Source of the DNA: an uncultured Bacilli bacterium
Lineage (GTDB): Bacteria > Bacillota_I > Bacilli_A > RF39 > UBA660
NCBI GenBank assembly: GCA_934089275.1
Contig: CAKOJJ010000002.1
Location: forward strand, 27,545 to 91,544
DNA: 64,000 nucleotides
Reading direction: 5' to 3'
The notes under the pieces are model-generated. The model did no database searches and was not told where the DNA came from. It saw only the letters and a list, made by a program, of their open reading frames with translations. The position numbers were made by a program, and so were the translations under genes. How positions within the stretch are numbered: position 1 is the stretch's first letter; each line of letters opens with the position of its first letter. Shown one piece after another: positions 56,694 through 64,000 of the stretch.

Positions 56694-57935
56694 ATGAGAA
56701 TAGTTGAATTAACAAATATACAATTCGATGAATTTGCTAAATTCCATCCACTTAATAATTATTGCCAAACTAGCAAATATGCTTTAGTTATGAGTGAATA
56801 TGGATATAATTATGAATATATCGGCTTTGTTGACGACTCTAATAATATTAAAGCCGCTTCTTTAATATTGACTAAAAGAATAACAAGTAGAACAAAATAC
56901 GGATATGCTCCTAAAGGATTTTTAATCAATTATTATGATCAACAACTTCTTAGAGATTTTCTAATCTGTCTAAGAAGGTATTATAAAAAAAGAAACTTTG
57001 TATTTATTAAATTTAATCCGGAAATTATAATTGGAGAAACTTCAAAAGATCGAAATTTCCAAATGAATTATAATGGAAATGTTCGCCTTATAGATGAGCT
57101 TAAAGCAATTAATGTTAAAAGAAGACTTGAACTACAAGAATTCGACTTAATGCAACCAAGATTTAATGCTTATATCAATTTAAATAATTATAGTTTATCA
57201 AAACTTAATAGAAATTATCGTAAAAAAATTAAACAAGGAATAAATAAAGGTTTAAGCTTATGCTTAGGTGGTCCAAAAGATATTGATATTCTTTATGGAT
57301 TTATCAAAAATAATACTAAAAGACCAATATCATATTATCGTAACATTTATAATGTTTTTAATCGTGATAATTCGATTGACTTAGTAATGGTAAAAGTAGA
57401 TTATCAAAAATACTTAGAAAATGTTCGAAATATGTATGAAAAAGAACAAATAAACAATGATAAATGGAATATGATTATTCAAACTGATCCTAAAAGAAAA
57501 AATATTAATGCTAAAATGGATTCTGATAAAAAACTTCAAGGATATAAAGAAGAAATTATTAAAGCAACTCAAGGATTAAAAAGAAATAAAATAGAATATA
57601 TTGCTGCTGCCCTTGTTATAAAACATTTCAATCGTGTATCAATATTTATGAGTGGTTTTTCTAAAGAACATTCACATTTAAATCCAAATCATTTCCTATA
57701 TTATTCAATATTAGAAAGATACAAACCTTATTTTAATTTTTGTGATATGAATGGAGTATCTGGAAACTTTACAAATACTAGTGCATACAAGGGATTAAAT
57801 GATTTCAAAATCAAATTTAATCCAACAATATACGAATTTATTGGGGAGTTTGACTTAATAGTAAGCGATAATGTATTTAAAAAGCTTATAAAAACAAGCT
57901 TCATTGAGGATGAATTCAATAGACATAAAGAGTAA
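56694..57935 (+). CDS. FemAB-family peptidoglycan aminoacyltransferase
   Basis: A 413-aa tRNA-dependent transferase that adds amino acids to the lipid II stem peptide to build interpeptide bridges. NNYCQTSKYALVMSEYGYNY and GYAPKGFLINYYD are the first GNAT-like subdomain, LNRNYRKKIKQGINKGLSLC the substrate-binding region, and HFLYYSILERYKPYFNFCDM with GVSGNF the conserved second half. A helical-arm insertion lies around residues 240-295. It indicates the host has a peptidoglycan wall. Extended -10 and AGGGGCG ribosome site upstream. Confidence 0.88.
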   Translation: MRIVELTNIQFDEFAKFHPLNNYCQTSKYALVMSEYGYNYEYIGFVDDSNNIKAASLILTKRITSRTKYGYAPKGFLINYYDQQLLRDFLICLRRYYKKRNFVFIKFNPEIIIGETSKDRNFQMNYNGNVRLIDELKAINVKRRLELQEFDLMQPRFNAYINLNNYSLSKLNRNYRKKIKQGINKGLSLCLGGPKDIDILYGFIKNNTKRPISYYRNIYNVFNRDNSIDLVMVKVDYQKYLENVRNMYEKEQINNDKWNMIIQTDPKRKNINAKMDSDKKLQGYKEEIIKATQGLKRNKIEYIAAALVIKHFNRVSIFMSGFSKEHSHLNPNHFLYYSILERYKPYFNFCDMNGVSGNFTNTSAYKGLNDFKIKFNPTIYEFIGEFDLIVSDNVFKKLIKTSFIEDEFNRHKE

Positions 57936-57952
57936 TTAACTTACTCTTTTTT
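57927..57952 (+). terminator. Terminator of the FemAB gene
   Basis: AAAGAGTAA and TTACTCTTTTTT form a 9-bp stem with a T run, overlapping the stop codon. Confidence 0.8.
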
Positions 57953-57966
57953 CTATATAATGTAGT

Positions 57967-58344
57967 ATGAATGAAAGGCCTTTATATTTAAATCCAAAGG
58001 TATATACTTTATCGGCATTAGTTATCGGTTATGCCTTACTTGGAGATTATACCGCAAATGAACAAAATGCAATTGGGAACTGGTTGATGACCATTTCCCA
58101 AATTTTAGAGTGCAATTCAGCCATTCAACAAGCTATTGAAGAGAAATATAAAGGGTATACTTTTAATATAAATTCAAGACAATTTAAAAATGGTGGAAGT
58201 CCATACATGAATAATCCACCAATTATTGACTTTCCAGATCCAAGTGATGAAGACATGAAAGAAATAGATGAAATTAAAAAAGTTTTAGAAAACATGATAA
58301 AAAAAATAGATGATTTAAAAAATAAATGTGAAAAGGACAAATAA
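57967..58344 (+). CDS. Conserved-looking hypothetical protein (125 aa), possibly leaderless
   Basis: The N-terminus (YLNPKVYTLSALVIGYALLG) resembles a short membrane or signal-like helix, a helical middle follows (GNWLMTISQILECNSAIQQA), and the C-terminus is a charged coiled coil (EIDEIKKVLENMIKKIDDLK). No family is recognised. A perfect TATAAT at 57956-57961 lies only 5 bp before the ATG, and no ribosome site is visible, so the transcript may start at or near the initiation codon. Confidence 0.65.
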   Translation: MNERPLYLNPKVYTLSALVIGYALLGDYTANEQNAIGNWLMTISQILECNSAIQQAIEEKYKGYTFNINSRQFKNGGSPYMNNPPIIDFPDPSDEDMKEIDEIKKVLENMIKKIDDLKNKCEKDK

Positions 58345-58369
58345 AAAAACAGAAATTACTTTCTGTTTA
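58344..58369. terminator. Bidirectional terminator between the 125-aa gene and typA
   Basis: AAACAGAAA and TTTCTGTTT form a stem flanked by A and T runs, overlapping the typA 3' end. Confidence 0.7.
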
Positions 58370-60164
58370 ATCTAAATCTTTCATTTGGATCAAGAATTGC
58401 TTTACGAAGACGAATATCATCAGGAGTTACTTCAACATATTCATCATCTTCAATAAATTCTAAAGCTTCTTCAAGAGTAAATGTTCTAGGTTTAATTAAT
58501 GCAATAGCATCATCAGATCCACTTGCACGTGTATTTGTAAGTTGTTTATTCTTACAAGGGTTTACATTTAAATCATTTTCACGATTGTTTATACCAATAA
58601 TCATACCAACATATACATCAGTTGCTGGTCCAACAATTAATTGACCTCTATCTTGTAGATTCCATAATGAGAATCCTAAAGTCTTACCAGTTTCCATAGA
58701 AACTAGAACACCATTTTTACGAGTAGTTAATTCTCCAGCATATGGTTTATATTCATCAAATGATCTAACCATAATACCTTCACCTTTAGTGTTAGTAATA
58801 AATGCTGAACGATATCCAATCAATCCACGAGTTGGAGCAGAGAATGTCATATTTGTTGTATTATCATCAGTTGTAGTCATTGAAAGTAGCATTCCTTTTC
58901 TTTCTTGAAGATCACTGATAATTGTTGATGCATAATCACTTGGAGTATTAATAATAACTGTTTCAAATGGTTCACATTTTTTACCATCTATTTCTTTAAA
59001 TAAAACTTGAGGCTTAGATACAGATAATTCATATCCCTCTCTTCTCATATTTTCAAGTAAAATAGATAAATGTAATTCACCTCTACCAGATACTTTATAA
59101 CCTTCAGAACTTGGTAGTTCTTCAACTTCTAGACCAACATTAGTTTCAAGTTCTTTATCTAGTCTATCCTTAATGTGTCTACTTGTTAAATATTTACCAC
59201 TTCTTCCAGCAAACGGTGAATTATTTACTAAAAAGTTCATTGAAAGTGTTGGTTTATCAATATGGATTGGTGGAAGTGGATTTACTTCACCATGTTCACA
59301 TACAGTATCACCTATTGAAATGTGATTACATCCAGCAATAGTAACGATATCTCCATAGTATGCTTCAGTCTTTTCTACTTTCTTTAATCCTTCATTAACA
59401 AATAATTTACTTATTTTAAAGCTAGTAACTTCTCCATCATTTTTTACTAAAGTTACCATTTCATTTGTTTTAATTTTACCAGATTTAATACGACCAATAC
59501 CTAGTCTACCAATATATTCATCATATGCTAAAGAAGATATTTGCATTTGTAGTTTATCATTTTCATTACCTTCATAAGGTTTAACTTGTTTTAAAATTGT
59601 TTCTAGAAGAGGAGTAATATTCTTTTCTCCTAAATCATTTGGATCTAAAGTTGCAATTCCTTGTTTAGCAATACCATAAACAATTGGGAAATCAAGTTGT
59701 TCATCTGTTGCATTTAAATCACAGAATAAATCAAAAGTCATATTAACAACTTCTTCAACACGTGCATCCTTCTTATCTATTTTATTAATAAATAGAATTG
59801 GTCTTAAATTTTGTTCCAATGCTTTCTTTAAAACGAATTTAGTTTGAGGCATTGGTCCTTCTTGAGAATCAACCAAAAGAATTACTGTATCAACAGTTTT
59901 AATAACTCTTTCTACTTCACTTGAAAAATCAGCATGTCCTGGAGTATCAACTATATTAATTTTATAATCCTTATATCTAATTGCACAGTTTTTTGAGTAT
60001 ATAGTGATTCCTCTTTCTCTTTCAATATCATCACTATCCATTACACAATCTACTACTTCTTCTCTTGGAGAAAAAGCACCATTTTGAGCAAGTAATGCAT
60101 CAACTAAAGTACTTTTACCAGCATCTACGTGAGCAACTACTGCTACATTGATAATTTTGTCCAT
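58356..60164 (-). CDS. typA: Translational GTPase TypA/BipA
   Basis: A 602-aa ribosome-associated GTPase. G1 is VVAHVDAGKSTLVDALL, with Ala-Gly where the common form has His-Gly. Switch II is IVDTPGHADFSSEVERVI, G4 is NKID and G5 falls in a YGIAKQG region. Domains II, III and V and the C-terminal domain follow (PTRGLIGYRSAFITNTKGEG is diagnostic). It supports 50S assembly and growth at low temperature. Ribosome site AAAAGGAAGTGTTTAT. Confidence 0.97.
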   Translation of the reverse strand: MDKIINVAVVAHVDAGKSTLVDALLAQNGAFSPREEVVDCVMDSDDIERERGITIYSKNCAIRYKDYKINIVDTPGHADFSSEVERVIKTVDTVILLVDSQEGPMPQTKFVLKKALEQNLRPILFINKIDKKDARVEEVVNMTFDLFCDLNATDEQLDFPIVYGIAKQGIATLDPNDLGEKNITPLLETILKQVKPYEGNENDKLQMQISSLAYDEYIGRLGIGRIKSGKIKTNEMVTLVKNDGEVTSFKISKLFVNEGLKKVEKTEAYYGDIVTIAGCNHISIGDTVCEHGEVNPLPPIHIDKPTLSMNFLVNNSPFAGRSGKYLTSRHIKDRLDKELETNVGLEVEELPSSEGYKVSGRGELHLSILLENMRREGYELSVSKPQVLFKEIDGKKCEPFETVIINTPSDYASTIISDLQERKGMLLSMTTTDDNTTNMTFSAPTRGLIGYRSAFITNTKGEGIMVRSFDEYKPYAGELTTRKNGVLVSMETGKTLGFSLWNLQDRGQLIVGPATDVYVGMIIGINNRENDLNVNPCKNKQLTNTRASGSDDAIALIKPRTFTLEEALEFIEDDEYVEVTPDDIRLRKAILDPNERFRLNRK

Positions 60165-60282
60165 ATAAACACTTCCTTTTATAACTACTCAATTCTACAA
60201 CAAAAAGCCTAAGTTTGCAAGAAAAATCGAAAATATCTTCGCGAATAGAAAAAAATAAGATATAATTAATTAAGGTGGTATG

Positions 60283-62844
60283 ATGATAAAAAAATTAGAT
60301 TCTTTATTTAAGAAAAACAAAAGTGTGATAATAACTTTCATAATAGCTTTATTTACAATAGGTTTCATATACAATTTAAACAACGTTACTCCCTTTGGTA
60401 GCAATTCTCTTCTCTGTGTTGATTTTTATCATCAATATGGACCAATGTTAGGTGGTCTTTATAACAAATTAACTCATTTTGAGAATTTAATCTATTCTTT
60501 TAATGTTGGCCTTGGAATACCTTTTTTCCGAAATTTCTTTAACTATTTATCAAGTCCATTTAATATTATTATGTTCTTTTTTTCTAAAAAAACTCTGCTA
60601 ACATCATATTCTTTTATAATTGGACTTAAAGCTACATGTGCAGCAACATTCATGGTTTATTATTTAAATAAAAAGTTTAAAATAAATAATTTTATATTTG
60701 TTCCAATTGGAATCCTTTATGGATTTAGTCAATATTTTGCAGCATATTATTGGAATATTATGTGGTTAGACGGAATGGTATGGTTACCTCTTATAACATT
60801 AGGGATTGAAAATATTATAAATGAAGGAAAATGGAAACTTTACTTTATTACTCTAGCCATTATGTTATTTTCTAATTATTTTATAGGATATATGATATGT
60901 ATCTTTTCAGTAATTTACTTTACTTTCTATCTTATCTATAAAACAAAGTTTAGTATTAAAGAATATAAAACAACCTTAAAATTCCTATTAAATAGATTCG
61001 AAAAATTTGCATTTGCTTCATTTATGGCTGGGGCTGTTCTTGCTGTTTTCTTGCTTCCAATGTTTAAATCGATGTTTACAATAAGTGCAACCGGTGGTTC
61101 AATACCAACAAGCCAATATTATTTATTTTCAGTAAGAGACTTTTTAGAATCACATTTAACAGGCGTAAGCACAACAGTTTTTGCAAGTGATACGATAACT
61201 TCTCCAAATATTTCAGCAGGTATTTTATCAGTAGCTTTATTAATCTTATTTTTAATAAATCCTAAAATAAAACTAAAAACAAAGATATTATATTCTATAT
61301 TACTCGGTTCAATTATATTTGCATTCTTTAACCCCGTCGCTGATTATATAATGCATGCTTTTCATGTTCCAAATGATTTACCATATAGATATTCATTTTT
61401 ATATACTTTTATCCTTCTAATAATAAGTGCTTATTCATTAATAAATATAAAAGAGGTAAAAATTCAATTAACAACTATTGTATATTTACTATTAATAACA
61501 ATCCTACTTTATTTAACTATGAATGTTTGGGATGGAATAACTTCAAATATGTTGTTCATAAATATGATTTTATTAACAATCTATTTTCTATTATATATTG
61601 CAAGTTATCTATTAAAGAAAAAAAATCCAATTATAATATCTGGAATAATCTTGTTTTCATGCGTTGAAGTGATTGTATCAGTAAACTACAATTGGAATAT
61701 CACACAAGAAATAAAAAACTTCTATTCTAACTACACCGAAATAACTAATGAATTGAAATATTTAAAAACTATTGACGCATCCAAATTTTACAGAATAGAA
61801 AATATAAGTATGATGACTTTAAATGATGGTGAATGGTATGATTACAATGGTGTAAACACTTTTTCATCAATGGCTTATGAAAGTATGGCCAAATTTCAAA
61901 ACAATTTAGGAATTCCAGGAAATGGAATAAATAGTTATTATTACCAACAAACTACTCCTATTTATGATCTTCTATTCAATGTTAAATATTTAATAGGAAA
62001 GAGTAATGATTACTCAAGATATGAACAAATTAGCACTGACTATGAAAATCTCACAAAGTTTAATTATTCAAATGGTTTAATATTTGGTGTAAAAGAAGAT
62101 TTAAAAAATACTGAAAATAATTTCAGCCCATTTATTTATCAAAATGAAATCATGAAAAATGCGACTGGAATAGACAATATCTTAACTCCTTCCAAATTTA
62201 TAAAAACTGAAGAAATTTATAGTTCAGATACTGGAACAATTTTAAAATTTAAATACAAAAATAACTATGATAATATGTATTTCTATACCAATAGTAATTT
62301 CATAAAATTCTTTATAATAGGAAATACTCTATATTATTTAAATGATGACTACACAAATTTAACTGATAAAACTGGAGATTTAGAATATTCATATATTGAT
62401 GATTATAATGAAAAAAGAATCATAAATATTTCATCCACAGAAGATACAGTTGATGTTATTGTTGGATATAATTATTACTATGAAGATGAATTTAAAATAT
62501 ATAATATAAATCACGATTTATTTGAAAGTGCATATTACTATTTACAAAATTATCAATTTGAATATACAAAATTTAAAAATAACGATATTGAAGGTAATAT
62601 AACATTAGATGAAAATATGTTAGTATATACATCTATACCATATGATGAAGGTTGGAAAGTATATGTTGATGATAAAGAAGTAAAGACTGAAAAATTTGCT
62701 GATTCGTTATTAATTTTTAAAGCCGATAAAGGCAAACATAAAGTAAGAATAGTTTATACTCCACCTTTACAAAAACTTGGTTTAATTATCTCAATCATTT
62801 CTATTGGAATTTTATTGTTAACAAAAAAAGTAATTAAAATCTAA
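60283..62844 (+). CDS. yfhO: YfhO-family multi-pass membrane protein
   Basis: A membrane protein of 853 aa from ATG 60283 (an ATG at 60280 is only 1 bp from the ribosome site AAGGTGG). About twelve transmembrane helices lie in residues 15-470; NSLLCVDFYHQYGPMLGGLY with YSFNVGLGIPFFRNFFNYLS is the YfhO signature. A large extracellular domain follows, and a final helix closes the protein. In Bacillus and Listeria, YfhO proteins act in glycosylation of teichoic or lipoteichoic acids. TATAAT at 60261-60266 gives a short leader. Confidence 0.88.
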   Translation: MIKKLDSLFKKNKSVIITFIIALFTIGFIYNLNNVTPFGSNSLLCVDFYHQYGPMLGGLYNKLTHFENLIYSFNVGLGIPFFRNFFNYLSSPFNIIMFFFSKKTLLTSYSFIIGLKATCAATFMVYYLNKKFKINNFIFVPIGILYGFSQYFAAYYWNIMWLDGMVWLPLITLGIENIINEGKWKLYFITLAIMLFSNYFIGYMICIFSVIYFTFYLIYKTKFSIKEYKTTLKFLLNRFEKFAFASFMAGAVLAVFLLPMFKSMFTISATGGSIPTSQYYLFSVRDFLESHLTGVSTTVFASDTITSPNISAGILSVALLILFLINPKIKLKTKILYSILLGSIIFAFFNPVADYIMHAFHVPNDLPYRYSFLYTFILLIISAYSLINIKEVKIQLTTIVYLLLITILLYLTMNVWDGITSNMLFINMILLTIYFLLYIASYLLKKKNPIIISGIILFSCVEVIVSVNYNWNITQEIKNFYSNYTEITNELKYLKTIDASKFYRIENISMMTLNDGEWYDYNGVNTFSSMAYESMAKFQNNLGIPGNGINSYYYQQTTPIYDLLFNVKYLIGKSNDYSRYEQISTDYENLTKFNYSNGLIFGVKEDLKNTENNFSPFIYQNEIMKNATGIDNILTPSKFIKTEEIYSSDTGTILKFKYKNNYDNMYFYTNSNFIKFFIIGNTLYYLNDDYTNLTDKTGDLEYSYIDDYNEKRIINISSTEDTVDVIVGYNYYYEDEFKIYNINHDLFESAYYYLQNYQFEYTKFKNNDIEGNITLDENMLVYTSIPYDEGWKVYVDDKEVKTEKFADSLLIFKADKGKHKVRIVYTPPLQKLGLIISIISIGILLLTKKVIKI

Positions 62845-63770
62845 TTACTTTTTTCATGTACAAATAATTTATCAATATTCTTTTTAGGCATTAAAATTTT
62901 AACATTTCTCTCATTTTTTATTTCATAAGTCTTCGTTCTAATTTCCAACTTTTCACCATCAACACACCAAGCCTTTTTTTGATGTTGATCAAAAGTAATT
63001 TTAATATTTGAAGCTCTATGAAATTCTAAACCAGATACATTATTAGGTCCGGTAGCTCTAAGCATTCCAAAAGCCTTAATTATATCCAATCTTCTAGTAT
63101 ATGTACAAAACAAAATTTCAAATAAATTATCGTCTAATTTTACATCTTTATAAAAATTATTAAAGCCTGCAATTCTATTAGCAGATGATATAAGAATAAA
63201 AGAATATAAACCCTTTTTCTCTACTCCATCTATTGTATAAGTTAATTTATAGTTTTTAGTTACTCTAAAAAAATCTTTAACACCAGCAATTAAATATGCT
63301 AGATGTCCATATTTCTTTTTTAAACTTCTAGGTGTTTCATAAGGAATATCTAAGAATTTACCAAAACCAGCAACATATACAAAAGGTCTGTTATTTATCA
63401 ATGGAATATCAAGATTCATAACTTCACCTGTTAAACATAAGTGAATATTCTTTTTAATATCTTTACCATAACCAAACATAACACCAACATCATTAGTAGT
63501 TCCAACTGGAATATGTGCTAGAATTAATCGTTGTTTTCTTTGAAAATTACCAAATACAATTTCATTAAAAGTTCCATCGCCACCCATAGAAATTACAAGG
63601 TCCACATAACCAATATGGCTTACTATTTCTTTTGCATGACCCTTATACTGTGTAGCAATAAATTTAACTGAATAACCATGTTCTTCTATTAATTCTTTGT
63701 AAGTAGGTATCATTGATTTTCTTAATGTATGACCACTATTAGGATTATAAATTACTACACAACTTTTCAT
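62841..63770 (-). CDS. Diacylglycerol/lipid kinase family protein
   Basis: A 309-aa DagK-type kinase. The start is placed at ATG 63770, after ACAGGAGGTCGCCT; the longer frame to 63842 runs through the promoter. The nucleotide-binding loop ISMGGDGTFNEIV and the preceding VVIYNPNSGHTLR are diagnostic; HIPVGTTNDVGVMFGY follows. Members phosphorylate diacylglycerol, feeding it back to phospholipid synthesis after lipoteichoic acid assembly, which fits its convergent neighbour yfhO. Confidence 0.9.
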   Translation of the reverse strand: MKSCVVIYNPNSGHTLRKSMIPTYKELIEEHGYSVKFIATQYKGHAKEIVSHIGYVDLVISMGGDGTFNEIVFGNFQRKQRLILAHIPVGTTNDVGVMFGYGKDIKKNIHLCLTGEVMNLDIPLINNRPFVYVAGFGKFLDIPYETPRSLKKKYGHLAYLIAGVKDFFRVTKNYKLTYTIDGVEKKGLYSFILISSANRIAGFNNFYKDVKLDDNLFEILFCTYTRRLDIIKAFGMLRATGPNNVSGLEFHRASNIKITFDQHQKKAWCVDGEKLEIRTKTYEIKNERNVKILMPKKNIDKLFVHEKSN

Positions 63771-63789
63771 AGGCGACCTCCTGTTTAAA

Positions 63790-63818
63790 ATTATAATGTA
63801 ACGTATTATATTTGTCAA
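63790..63818 (-). promoter_or_regulatory. Sigma-A promoter of the lipid kinase
   Basis: Minus strand TTGACA (63818-63813), 17-bp spacer, TATAAT (63795-63790): a perfect consensus promoter 20 bp upstream of the ATG. Confidence 0.85.
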
Positions 63819-63881
63819 TTTCAGTAATGTTAAATTTGGCATAAAGTAAAAATTAATAAATATAATTTACTAGTAAAACAA

Positions 63882-63910
63882 TTGACAAAGTAATTTCAAT
63901 AGTGTAATAT
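63882..63910 (+). promoter_or_regulatory. Sigma-A promoter of tRNA-Cys
   Basis: TTGACA (63882-63887), 17-bp spacer, TAATAT (63905-63910), 20 bp before the tRNA 5' end. Confidence 0.8.
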
Positions 63911-63930
63911 TATGTTTGTAATTGAAATTT

Positions 63931-64000
63931 GGGTCTATAGCCAAGTGGTAAGGCATGGGACTGCAACTCCCTGATCGTTGGTTCAAATCCGACTAGGCCC
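63931..64000 (+). tRNA. tRNA-Cys (anticodon GCA), missing only the discriminator end
   Basis: The cloverleaf is complete: acceptor GGGTCTA pairs with TAGGCCC at 63994-64000, D-arm AGCCAAGTGGTAAGGC, anticodon stem GGGA/TCCC with loop CTGCAAC (GCA = Cys), and T-arm GTTGGTTCAAATCCGAC. The window ends at position 72, so the discriminator base and any CCA are outside. Confidence 0.93.

Noticed and set aside
1..64000. CRISPR array or cas genes
   Set aside because: No regularly spaced repeats or Cas proteins are visible; the repeated blocks found are operators, att sites and terminators.
1..64000. Mycoplasma-type genetic code (TGA = Trp), considered because of low GC
   Set aside because: TGA closes several genes (for example DUF1848 at 1743 and the HTH gene at 17266) and Trp is encoded by TGG throughout.

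Overview
The window is about 64 kb of very AT-rich chromosome from a low-GC Gram-positive-type bacterium (Bacillota, Bacilli or Mycoplasmatota-like gut lineage; inference). Strong AGGAGG ribosome sites, the housekeeping set (secA, hpf, csp, secG-rnr-smpB, typA, yfhO, a FemAB-type peptidoglycan aminoacyltransferase) and codon use support this. Trp is TGG and TGA is used as a stop, so the Mycoplasma code does not apply.

Layout. (1) 1-12.5 kb is a chromosomal accessory region. It holds a truncated XRE regulator and an overlapping operon of nucleoside hydrolase, DUF1848, ogt and tag (alkylation repair). Next come tspO, an acetyltransferase, a zinc ribbon protein, a TetR-ABC exporter operon with two near-identical operators, and a pair of zinc-ribbon membrane proteins. 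The second of these carries calcium-binding repeats, a vWA domain and a putative papain-like cysteine peptidase domain. (2) 12.55-48.09 kb is an intact-looking HK97-type siphovirus prophage of about 35.5 kb, inserted in the 3' end of secA. (3) 48.05-64 kb is core chromosome: secA, hpf, csp, a GHKL/LytTR two-component pair, smpB, rnr, secG, a FemAB protein, typA, yfhO, a lipid kinase and tRNA-Cys.

The prophage has a classical plan. At the right end are the integrase, an S24 (CI-like) repressor and a divergent Cro-like gene, with operators overlapping both promoters. The leftward early operon encodes ERF recombinase, PD-(D/E)XK nuclease, SSB, NinB-like protein, HNH protein, replication organizer, helicase-loader-like protein and an ArpU-like regulator. 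A self-contained cassette (zinc ribbon plus two nitroreductases) follows. A candidate late promoter with an immediate terminator precedes the ~20 kb late operon: HNH, two DNA methyltransferases, a compact SAM synthetase, terminase, portal, protease, capsid, connectors, tail, tape measure, tail tip, holin and GH25 endolysin. The tail chaperone gene has a textbook -1 frameshift signal. At the left end are lysogeny-type cargo genes and an AlwI-family restriction endonuclease with a D12-class adenine methylase.

Both prophage ends encode a SecA C-terminal zinc-binding tail (SEC-C). The two copies are exactly 35,500 bp apart and differ almost only at synonymous positions, and the displaced copy still has its own terminator. 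The phage therefore appears to replace the end of an essential gene and supply a substitute terminator. A four-copy 17-bp motif upstream of phage operons and two paired promoters at the left end suggest regulons worth testing.
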